Positions 48,153 through 57,827 of a DNA stretch of 64,000 nucleotides are shown piece after piece. Source of the DNA: Desmodesmus armatus (Eukaryota > Chlorophyta > Chlorophyceae > Sphaeropleales > Scenedesmaceae); the NCBI GenBank assembly GCA_007449985.2, contig VIIQ02000077.1, positions 124,001-188,000 of the forward strand, in the 5' to 3' direction. A program made the position numbers and the translations under genes. The notes below the pieces were generated by a model. The model was not told the DNA's origin and made no database searches. It worked only from the letters and a program-made list of their open reading frames with translations. The stretch's first letter is position 1. Every line of letters starts with the position of its first letter.

Positions 48153-49634
48153 CATGCTGCTTCCCCAAACCCCTCAAGCGTCCTGGTGAGCGGGAGAGGT
48201 GTTGAGGCCAACACCCCCCCACTACCACACGCAGCTACTAGCTGCGTGTGGTAGTTGGTTAGTAAGCCTGTGGCGCATGCACCCTGACCTCCCAGTCGCC
48301 CACCAGCCCGCCATAGAGAGCCCCGGGGCTCAGAGTGCATGACACTCAGGCAGACTGGTGAACTTAGCCTAGTGTTTGCAATCGGGGTTTGGGCTGGCAG
48401 CATGCAGCAAGCCGCTGGTGAGATGAAGCGAGCTGGGCTGCACTTGCTGTCAAGGAGCACCTGCATGCATCCACAAGAAGCCGCTGGCAGTTAGTGGCAT
48501 GGCAGGAACCAAACAGACACTGAACTCTTCTGCTGCTTCCTACCAGGTCCAAGCAGCTTCAACGTTGGCACAAGCACGAAGCAAAGCTGCATTTACGAGA
48601 ACGATCACCAATCACAGCAAGTGGCACGTCTGGTGTCTGCTGTGCACAGATCCGACATGCTTGTTGTTCAGCCGAGTTGCTGCCGCAGCAGTGCTTACCA
48701 GAGTCCAGCCGTCACGCGCAAGTTTCCCTGTGTCAACAAAGGCGGTGCACATGCTGCTTCCCCAAACCCCTCAAGCGTCCAGGTGAGCGGGAGGGGTGTT
48801 GAGGCCAACACCCCTCCACTACCACAGGCAGCTAAGCCTGTGGCGCATGCACCCTGACCACCCAGTCGCCCACCAGCCCGCCATAGAGAGCCCCAGGGCT
48901 CAGAGTGCATGACACTCAGGCAGACTGGCGAACTTAGCCTGGTGTTCGCAATCGGGGCTGGGCTGGCAGCATGCAGCAAGCCGTTCGGTGACACTTGGGA
49001 GGCTGGGCCACAGTTGTCAAGGAGCACCTGCAGGCATCAACAGGGAGAGCAACCAATGCAATGAATGAAACATAGATGGCCAAGTTGCCAACCATTGTCG
49101 CCGCAGTGGCTGCTTTCTACGCGTACCTAGCAGCATGCTCGTACTATGGCCCTAGTAGGGCCACAAGCAGTAGAGGTGACTGCCATCACCAGCAAGCTGT
49201 TTGACATGCAACACTTCCGTGGCAAGTCTGTCGTGCACAGCCACGACATTGCTTGGCGTAGCAGCCTGATGCTGCTTACCTGGCACATGCCGAGTCCAAC
49301 TGCGGCACCACATGTGTGAGTGTCCCGGGCCACCAAAGGCGATGCGCATCCTGCTTCCCCAAACCCTCAAGCGTCCAGGTGAGCGGGAGGGGTGTCGAGG
49401 CCAACACCCCCCCACTACCACAGGCAGCCAAGCCTGTGGCGCATGCACCCTGACCACCCAGTTGCCCACCAGCCCGCCATAGAGAGCCCCGGGGCTGAGA
49501 GTGCATGACACTCAGGCAGACTGGCGAACTTAGCCTAGTGTTTGCAATCGGGGTTTGCTGGCAGTATGCAGCAAGCCGCTGGTGAGATGAAGGGAGCTGG
49601 GATGCATTCGCTGTCAAGGAGCACCTGCGTGCAT
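48153..49634. repeat. Three direct copies of a ~290-320 bp repeat, period about 600 bp
   Basis: Copies at about 48153-48470, 48750-49040 and 49348-49634 share GCTTCCCCAAAC, AAGCGTCC, GTGAGCGGGAG, GCCCGCCATAGAGAGCCCC, CATGACACTCAGGCAGACTGG and TGTCAAGGAGCACCTGC in the same order. The spacer DNA between copies is not repeated. Copy 1 carries an extra GCAGCTACTAGCTGC palindrome. No ORF is conserved across the three. Confidence 0.8.
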
Positions 49635-50220
49635 AGGCATAGGGCACCGGAAGGCTTGTTACATGGCACTGCCAGTTGCTGGCAACCTGTTGGGCCCACA
49701 GGCGCTGCGAAGAATGTAAGGCTCACCTAGGGCTGAACAGTGAACAGTTAGTGAAGTGAAGTGATGTACCCTCAACCGAGCAGTGCGGCCAACTGGCTCT
49801 GAACAGCCAACGTGATAGTACACGCTCACCTGACCCTGCACAACAATCAACCCATACCAGCATCCAGGCTGGCTGCTGGCAGCAACAGCTGGCTGCTTTG
49901 CTGCTGTCAACCTTCAGCTACAATGCTACACTTGCCACCTGGAACGCCTGAACAGCACATGCAGGCAAACACTGCAAGGGCACAACACAGCTCCTACTGC
50001 CCCCCCCCCCCCCGCCCTTGCCTTGCATCCCCTGTTGACTGCTGCTGTGCCTGCCACCAACACTGACTTACTCACACACACCCAAGAACACCCCGCCACC
50101 ACCTGTCCCTCCTGCTGCTGATGAGTCATGTACCCACCCACCCCCTGCCTTGCCCCGCCGCACAGACCCTCCCACTGGCAAACGCAGCATGCCCCTCAAG
50201 ACCGCCTTCAATTGCGATAC
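49635..50220. other. Intergenic, no gene seen
   Basis: Contains a C tract at about 50000-50013 and leads into the first minisatellite unit. No RNA gene or protein is recognisable. Confidence 0.5.
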
Positions 50221-51082
50221 CTGCTGCTGCCGCTGAAGGTTGCGCCGTAACCGGGCGGCCAAGAAACCGCATTTGGTGGACCAGGCGCAGCGCTGTGACA
50301 GCATCGATGTCCCACTCAACCCAGCCCAAGAACCCCAGCCACTTGCTGTCCCTGCTGATAGTGATTGATAGGGATGCGAAGGCCGTAGGCCGTAGGTGCC
50401 TACTCGTAGGTTCCTACAGCGTAGGCTACGGCGTGGGTGACGATCTGGCCTGTAGGTAGCGTAGGGCCACCTACGGCAGCTTCCTACGGTCAACGTGCCG
50501 GTACCTACGGTCAACGGGCCGTAGGCACGCAACAACAGTGCTCTAAAACGTTAAAACGGACATATATCAGTTGGAATGATATGTTCGCACCATGACGAGT
50601 GTATGCTAGCGATGTGAGCCATCAGGATGAAGTGATCGAGTACCGTAACCCCCAGAACCTATTCGCGAAATTAAATTACAGCATGTCAAAGTTTCGCGAA
50701 TATTAAGGTGTTTTAGGTAATTCAGCAGGGGCCCATCGCGAAATGTTAGGAGGATGGAGAAAATACAAAGAAGTAACAAGAAGCGTCAAATCGCCTTCTT
50801 ACAGCCTCCTTAGCACCTATATAGGTTCAATGCGTCTTCCTGATACCCATTACAGCCTGTCTGCCACGCTGGGTGGCTCTTGAGTCTCTCCCTCACACCG
50901 ATCATCAAGATCAGCAGTGATCACTGCCCTGCCTGTCATGACCTGCCACTTACCAGTGCACAGCCGCCTTCACTACCAAAACCTGCTTTGCTATTGCCTC
51001 AGATAATTTAAGGTGTTTGCAAAGCGATAGAGCAAGCCATCCTGTTGCCCCCTGCAGAGAGGCACTCAATGCAGCTCCCAAC

Positions 51083-53177
51083 ACTATGACTCACCGGTGG
51101 CGTTGGTTTGCGTTGGTATGCGTTGGTTCAGCGTTGGCTTTGGCCAACGCGGCGTTGGCGCCCAACCGCCCATCTGGCGGCACACCTTGAAACAACTAGA
51201 TACGTCCAGGTACATGTAAAAAACACTTTGGGCATCCTTTGGCGCTGCTGCATGAGCATGATTGGTGCAAATTACCAGACCCTGAGTTGATCACCCCACC
51301 CCCCTCCAAGGCCCGGTACCGGACGGACCTGAAGCTGTCCAAAACATGTTTTGAGGGTTTGTTTGGTTGTTCTAAGTGCCTAAATGTCAGCCATTGTGGC
51401 TGCTGGCTGTTTGTGACTTGCCATCACATTGATCCCTGCAGCATGGTCACACTGCAGGCTGCATCTGGGCCATCAGAACATCCTGTTGACATCAGAAACA
51501 TGTTTTGTATGAACTGTGGTATTTTCTGCCTCCGAATGGCTCGTCTAGGCTAGGCTAGCGTTATGTCAACATAACAACATTGACTGCTTCAGCCCATGGG
51601 CACAACCGGCTGCCAAACGCAACTGAAGGACTGCATGCCCACGTACGTCACATCTGACCTCAATATTTGCAGCTTGGGGGCCCTATCGTTCATCATCAGG
51701 TTAACAACCTTTCGATGGAAGTCAATGTGTGCGGTCTGCGGGCGTGCAGCCCGTGCAAGCCTCCCGAAACACAACTAGCATATCAATCTTACGTTTCAGA
51801 CCGCACCTGTGGCGTGATGCAACCGGACAAGCGCCTTTGACCAGAAGGTTGTTGAAACAGCAATGCCTGTCAACACTGCCTGAACGAGTTATGCGGATGG
51901 CTGCCCTGTCCGTGGATGGTGTAAGAAGCTTTACGTTGAACAGGTGAGCACTCTCAGCAGGCTGTGCGGACTTACAGCACAGGGTGCTTCATGTCAACAG
52001 TACTGCTGTACTGCAGCAGTGCTGCTGTCCTGTATGCTGCCTGTAGCCCCAGAGTGCGATCAGGTGCATAAGCAGTACACGGAATATTTCAGCGTGATAT
52101 AGTCATGCCCTGATGATGTCCAGCAGCAGTATCCTTCCAGCAGCAGATGATGCTGGAATGGAACGGGGTTGACCCCCTTTGGTTTGCTGCTCGGCATGGT
52201 TGCAGGGCCCCAGCATGAGATCCTGTGGCAGTGACGGCTGGTCAACGCAGCCTCCCAAGCACGCCAATCACACAGGTAAGCCTCTGGTCTGCAGCCGCTG
52301 TCTTCGCATCACAGCAGCAGCTGGAATCGACGTGTAAGGGTTGCACCCTATGTACGCACGATACACCTACAGTACTGATTGCCGTCCTGTTCTGTCAGCA
52401 ATCCCAGCTAAGCTACCTCAAAACTGTGCAGCGTGCCACAGGATTCAACATTTTGCACTGTACTGCTGCTGCAGGTCACTGTGAGGTCCTGAGAGTTGAC
52501 CGGCTGGTCAACAGCGCATTGAAGCACCCCATAATGCAGGTGCGCACATCAGTCAGCAAGCGGCTGTCAGCACAGTAATGTTGTGCGGACGTATAACGGT
52601 TGCCCCTCATGTACACAGGATACACCTGCAGTACTTCTTGCAATTGTTCTTTTGCATTTGGCAGGCAAGGAGGTGGCAAGGCAGCAGCTACACAGAACAG
52701 GTAGCAAGCCCAGCCATGCTATGTGAACACTGTAAGCAGTGTGCCACAGCATCTGACACCTTGCACTGTGCTGCTGTTGCAGGTCACTGTGACACCCTGT
52801 GGGCTACAGCAAGCAGCGGCTTGTGCTGAAGGTTTTGCTGGGCCTGGGTTGAGCTCTTTCAGTGTACAAGCTAGTACAGTACTGTACACGTACTTACTAC
52901 AGCTGTGGTGCTGCCCTCACCGAGCATCTGTAACAAACTGCGACAGAAGCATGTATGTTGGTCGTTATGGGGCGTATGAATGCAGTTAAACCCCTTGTTT
53001 CCGCGTTGTTGACATGCCAACGCGGCGTTGGGTTGGCGTTGGTTTCGCGTTGGTTTAGCGTTGGTTTGGCGTTGGTTCGTCTTCAACGCTGCGTTGGTGC
53101 CCAGCAAAACCCAACGCCACACCAACGCCGAACCAACGCTAACCAACGCCGAACCAACGCCACCCGTGAGTCATAGT
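51083..53177. mobile_element. Inner inverted-repeat element, 26-bp TIRs with GCGTTGGTT arrays
   Basis: TIRs at 51083-51108 and 53152-53177: ACTATGACTCAC, then (C/G)GGTGGCGTTGGTT, 25 of 26 matching. Each TIR continues into several GCGTTGGTT units, reading inward from the left and in reverse complement from the right. The interior (2 kb) codes for no recognised transposase. No clear target duplication was found. Confidence 0.72.
52322..52803 (+). repeat. Two diverged exon-like direct repeats inside the inner element
   Basis: Copy 1 (52322-52503) and copy 2 (52580-52803) share GGTTGC, ATACACCTGCAGTACT, GTGCCACAG and TTGCACTGT(A/G)CTGCTG(C/T)TGCAG, then GTCACTGTGA. The TGCAG|GTCACTGTGA part looks like a splice acceptor. 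They may be captured host gene fragments; the source is unknown. Confidence 0.5.
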
Positions 53178-54700
53178 GCAACTCTGCAGCTCACAAACAC
53201 CACTGCTCCCAGAAAGTGCACAGAGGAAACACATGCTGCTCCAAAAAAGGCCAGGCATGCAGAAACGGACACCGGAGCCCCACAGCCAGTCAGCGGACAG
53301 ATAAGGCACCAAAAACGACAGCAGCAGCACCATCGCGAAAGGTTGGGAAGAGGGAGAAAATTAGGCCAGGGCCCAGCGCGAAATGTTAGGAGGAAGTGTG
53401 AAATTTCAAAAATTTCCTGACCCATTCGCGAATAGTTCGGACGCGAATAGGTTCTGGTGGTTACGGTAATCGATTCGCATGACCAGTCACTTAAGTAGGC
53501 TGTTGTTTGACGCAAGAATTGTGATGGTGTGGTATGCAGAGGATGTATGTGCAATAGACCACTTCCTGCTACAGCACAACTCCATCTGGCTGTTTTTGGC
53601 TTAGGCAACAGCCGTCGGCACACTCCTGACCTGACCGCGTCTTGCACTTGAGAATGCTTGCTTTTGCAGTTGCACACGAGGTCAAATAAACACAAAATGA
53701 TTGACTTAAACATGAAGAACCACCTCCAACTTTCAGTACTGAAAAAGCTGCCCAGCCTGAGAAGATGTTGTAAATCCTACACCTACGACCTACGGAACAT
53801 ACCCCCCTACGGGGTAGGACCTACGGCCTACGGCTGTAGGTGCCGCCAGAACCTACGGGTGCTAACATCCTTACTGATTGATGACCCCCCCCCCCTTCCC
53901 CAACCCGCCGCTGTTGCACTTACACAACTCCAGGACCCCCCCCCCACCACCACACCAGCTGTCCCTGCTGATAGTGCTGTACCTCCCCCCCCCTGCATTC
54001 CCCACAACACTGCACCCGTGTTGCTGACGCTGACTGCTGCTGCTGTCACTGCGGTTGCGCCGTAACAGGGCATGGTCAAGCAATCGCATTCGGTGGACCA
54101 GGCGCAACGCTGCCCTACTCACACAACCCCAAGGCACCCCCCACCGCCACAGCTGCCACCCCTGCTTGTTGCTGTACCCCCCCCTCGCCGCAAAACTGCA
54201 CCTCTGTTGCTGACGCTGACTGCTGCTGTCACTGACGGTTGCACCGTAACCGGGCGTGGCCAAGCAATCGCATTCGGTGAACCAGGCGCAACGCTGCCCT
54301 ACTCACACCGCCCCAAGGACCCCACCACACCAGCTGTCCCTGCTGATACTGATTGCTGTACCCCCCCCCCCCCCTCGACTCGCATCCCCCCTCAAAGATG
54401 CACCTCTGTTGCTGACGCTGACTGCTGCTGCTGTCACTGCGGTTGCACCGTAACCGGGCGTGGCCAAGCAATCGCATTCGGTGGACCAGGCGCAACGCTG
54501 CCCTACACACACACAACCCCAATAACCCCCCACACCACCAGCTACCCCTCTCGCTACTGCTTGCTGTACCCCACCCCCCCTGCAAACTGCACCCCTGTTG
54601 CTGACGGTGGCTGCTTTGCTGACTGTTGCTGTCGCTGACGGTTGCGCCGTAACCGGCGTGGTTGCATCGCATTCGGTGGACCAGGCGCAACGCTGCTTTG

Positions 54701-55915
54701 ATTGCAACACCCTCCTGCTGCCCTTGCCGCTGCTGCTGAGCGCTGCATTCCCTGCCGCTGACTGCTGCGCCCACCTGCCCACCCGAACCCACATGCAATA
54801 ATGTGCAACCTTGCTTACAACTTTGAGGCTCCAGACCACTTGGTTGGGTTGCTGGTGGTCCCAGTAGGCATGGGGCCTTGATTGAGTGCTTGCCAAAGTG
54901 GTGCTGCCAAGGTTGAAAGCACCTGCACAAGCGTCTGAACGGATGTCAAGCGGGTTTGACTCGAGTGCATCCAATCATGAGGTGGTCCACGTGTAATACT
55001 GCTGCAGCTTGGGGACATCTGACTGAGCCTGCAGCCAATTGCTGTGTGACATGCCAGGAGAGGCGGTTGCCTGGTACGATAAGGCCGATGCCTTGCTTCA
55101 CTTGAGTGCATCGCATGCCGAACCAAACCCCACCCACTGTCCCCTGCTGCTGCTGTGCACTGCTGTGGGGGTGTGGGGATAAGCGCGGCTGGTTCGCAAA
55201 GCAAGCGCTCACCATATTGGAACATTTTTTATGCGCAGCCTGCGCTTGTCTGCTTTCGGTTGTGCGCCCCAGCCCCAGCTCCCCGGAGAGGATCCTCAAA
55301 ACAACCTTGGAAGCAAGCCAGCAGGGCGCCTGCCATCGTGATGTTCATCTTCACAACTTCATACAAGACGAATCGATAGTATGATGCTTCAGGAGCTGAG
55401 CCAGGTGGCCTGGGTTGGGCAAGGAGGTGCCGCAGAGGCCACAGGTGAGTAGGGTTGGCAGAAGGCATGAGGAGAAATGGTGTGCAGAACCTATCCTCGA
55501 GGAAGTACAACTCAGAGGCTGCTGACGAGTGGTGGCTTGGGTGCGCGTCGCGCACAATATGTATGGACAGAGTCCGGGGGCAGAGTAACGGCCAGGGTGC
55601 AAGGCTTGGGCTTAGGAAAGGAACACAGCGGTGCTGTACAATTGCTGGGTTGTCATGGCGGTTTGATTCATGACTACCAGGCCGGTGAGCAGGGCTCCAA
55701 GAGCAGCCTGGCATTGCCTGCATTTGGGCAAGATCCTCGATGGACTGCTTGCCATTCGGCTGGAAAAGCATTTTGCTGTTTGTAAAGCATGGTGCCTGCA
55801 AGGTCAACCCTCAACAGCAGCGTCAAAGCTGCCTGCAAGCAGCAGTGCTGCATGCTGTGCCGTGCTGCCAGCGCGTGCACGACACGCGTGCACGACATGT
55901 GTCGCATCAGATATA
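54701..55915. other. Intergenic downstream of the USP gene
   Basis: No gene recognised on either strand. GACTCGAGTGCATCCAATCATG (54959) and CACTTGAGTGCATCGCATGCCG (55100) are weakly similar. Confidence 0.5.
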
Positions 55916-56973
55916 TCAGGAGGCCAGTTCTTCAGCTGTCATGCTGCCCCTCTGCTGCACAACCACAGTCACCGGCACCTTGCAGTGCCGCTTGACATAC
56001 TGCACGACAGAGCCCGACACCATGGTGGCCAGCGCAGACAGCTTAGAATGGTGCCCAGCGCTGCCGCCAACAAACACCTGCTCTGCCTGCAGCTGCTCTG
56101 CCTTCTCACAGATGATGCGCCCCACGGTGTGGCAGTCTTGGGCAGCCTGAACAAGCAGCAAATAGAAAAGGCAGAGGGAAACACACCATGTGAACAACCT
56201 TGTCCTGACTTCTCAAGGGCCACTGTAATGCTGCTGCTTCTGCACCATGAGGGTGCTATTGAGTGACTGCCAGCCCAGTCAAGGACAGAACGAAGCTGCC
56301 AGCCAAACCAACGGGGACCTGAAGCTGCGTGGAAGTCTCAGATGCATCAGCTGCAGGCCAAGCAGCTATTGCCGAGATGGCAGCAGCTTCTGCAGACAGC
56401 TGCTGTGCAGGACCTCTGCTCGCCCTCACCTGCACATTGTGCACCACGTGCTGCAAGTGTGGGAAGGCTGCTGTCAGGGGTGCAACAAACTGGGTGTGAA
56501 GCATTTCCTGCACAACCTGCTTTGCTGCTGCTGGGTGAGCCTGGACAGGAGCAAGGAGAGCCCCCGGGCCGGGGGGGGGGGGGGTCAGGGCGTAGTAGCA
56601 AGACCGTTAAGAGGCAGTGTGTGCACTACGCCGTGGGTATGGATGGGGTGCGGGTGGGGGTGGGGGTGGGGGTGGCTGGGTAGACTGTATCACTGAGCAA
56701 GCTGAACACTACAATTGGGAGCTGGGACTGATGGCCTCTGGTCAACAATTGCGCTGCTGCCGTGCAGTCCCCCCCCCCCCCCCCCCGGGTGGGGACTGCA
56801 TAACACACCTGGTCAAAGTAGTCACCGCCTGGCAGTGCTGCATCTGCAGCTGCCTTCATAGACACGTGCAAGATGTGCAGGCTGTCGTCTGCTTGGATCG
56901 CATTTTCTATCATCCACGTGAACAGTAGCTTTGACTGAGGGTCGTTTGCCACTGCCACAAGCAGAGTGCGCAT
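55916..56973 (-). CDS. Universal stress protein (UspA domain)
   Basis: Three minus-strand exons (56973-56809, 56516-56430, 56146-55916) give 160 residues, a full-length single Usp domain. It starts MRTLLVAVANDPQSK (first beta strand and nucleotide-binding Asp), followed by DDSLHILHVS, HLQHVVHNVQ and VGRIICEKAEQLQAEQVFVGG. Then come SAGHHSKL and MVSGSVVQYVKRHCKVPVTVV, the usual G-S-V plus CPV-like ending. The loop between the two ATP-motif glycines is longer than the usual G-2X-G-9X-G(S/T), so ATP binding is uncertain. Usp proteins respond to stress and energy state; the client is unknown. A G/C homopolymer and a GGGGGTG microsatellite lie in intron 1. It is divergent to SMG1. Confidence 0.9.
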
Positions 56974-57827
56974 GCTGCAGGGATTTGGGCTGTGCTGTTG
57001 TGGCACTGATGGGAGGTGGGATGAATGAGCAAGAGGTGTTCTAGCTGCTGTACATGTGGAACAGATGCGACTGATTGTGGTGCCGTTCACACATCAGAGA
57101 AGGTCGCCACAAACAGCAAGGAAGTCAAAGGCAGCCATGGCTGGCACTCAAAGAGGGGTAAACAGTGCGCCAGCCCGTTGGCAGCCATGTGGCAAAGTTC
57201 ATGTGCCGATATCACTCATCTGCCAAGCAATAAACATCCATCTGCAGAAGGTAACTGACGGTTGAGCAACGGTTTCAAGCCATCTGACAAAGTTCACAAT
57301 CGGGGCCCATCATCACGAGATCATACGTCTGCGGTTCGAAACAAACCATCAGCCGCTCTTCTGCACTGCAAGCGTGCATGTTGATTTTCCCACCAGATCG
57401 TTGCTGCTGGATTCGTGGGTCAGGCCTCAGATGACAAGCCTTGGAGGCCTCTACTCAGCTTGGACGAGGGAGCAGGCTGTTGGTGCCAGGGATACTGGTA
57501 GGGACCCCACAAACTAGCAGACACACACGCTTGTCTGCTGTCCCATGCACACCCCTCGGTCCACCCCTCAATGCAGTCTGAAGCACAGCAATAGCAGCCA
57601 GAAGTTCACATGTTTGCCTGCCCATCGTACTTCCTGTGTTACTGTTCGGTTGAGATCTTGCAGCCAGCATCGCCCGCACATCACCCATCAACCTCTACCG
57701 TGCCTGTCCTGGCTTGTCATCCGCAGGCCCTGTGTGTTGCTGTTGGGCCATACCTTTGCATGAAGGCCTGAGAGCCCATCCCAGCTGATCAGTTCAGCTC
57801 CCACCAGCACCCTTTTCGGCTGTCACA
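56974..57827. promoter_or_regulatory. Divergent promoter region USP / SMG1
   Basis: The 854 bp between two outward-facing start codons must hold both promoters. CATCTG(A/C)CAA(A/G) and GGCAGCCATG words recur within it. No core promoter motif was identified. Confidence 0.4.

Larger units (their letters stand above)
50641..53468. mobile_element. Middle inverted-repeat element, 27-bp TIRs
   Basis: TIRs at 50641-50667 and 53442-53468 begin TACCGTAACC and end CTATTCGCG; 26 of 27 positions match when inverted. TA at both outer borders would fit a TA target duplication (Tc1/mariner-like), while ATCGA also flanks both sides. GGGCCCA(T/G)CGCGAAATG plus GTTAGGAGGA occurs in direct orientation near both ends (50736 and 53370). 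It lies wholly inside the hAT-like element. Confidence 0.75.
50369..53873. mobile_element. Outer hAT-like element (3.5 kb), inserted in the minisatellite
   Basis: Ends: TAGGGATG (50369-50376) and, inverted, TAAGGATG (53866-53873), 7 of 8 matching and hAT-like. Flanks: GTGATTGA (50361-50368) and CTGATTGA (53874-53881), an 8-bp target duplication with one difference. Both ends carry dense CCTACGG/CCGTAGG subterminal repeats (about 50379-50525 and 53777-53860). No transposase is seen between the ends, so it is non-autonomous. Confidence 0.7.
50221..54700. repeat. GC-rich minisatellite (~180-205 bp unit) split by a nested insertion
   Basis: Units marked by (G/C)ACGGTTGC(A/G)CCGTAACCGGGCG, CATTCGGTGGACCAGGCGCA and CTGTCCCTGCTGATA occur once at 50240-50368. 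They occur four more times, with decay, at about 53882-54700 (markers near 54091, 54271, 54477, 54671). The gap between is the 3.5-kb insertion. Intact neighbouring units show the uninterrupted sequence CTGATACTGATTGCTGTACC, that is, the empty target site. Confidence 0.8.

Noticed and set aside
48153..49634. Three-copy repeat as a CRISPR-like array
   Set aside because: Repeats are ~300 bp with ~300-bp spacers in a eukaryotic nuclear context; no CRISPR features.
51239..51553. Cys-rich ORF inside the inner element as a possible transposase zinc domain
   Set aside because: Cysteine spacing fits no transposase family I know and the ORF is short; left unassigned.
55106..55384. ORF containing HRDVHLHNF, resembling a kinase HRD catalytic loop
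   Set aside because: No DFG, glycine loop or other kinase block occurs in any nearby frame; a chance match.
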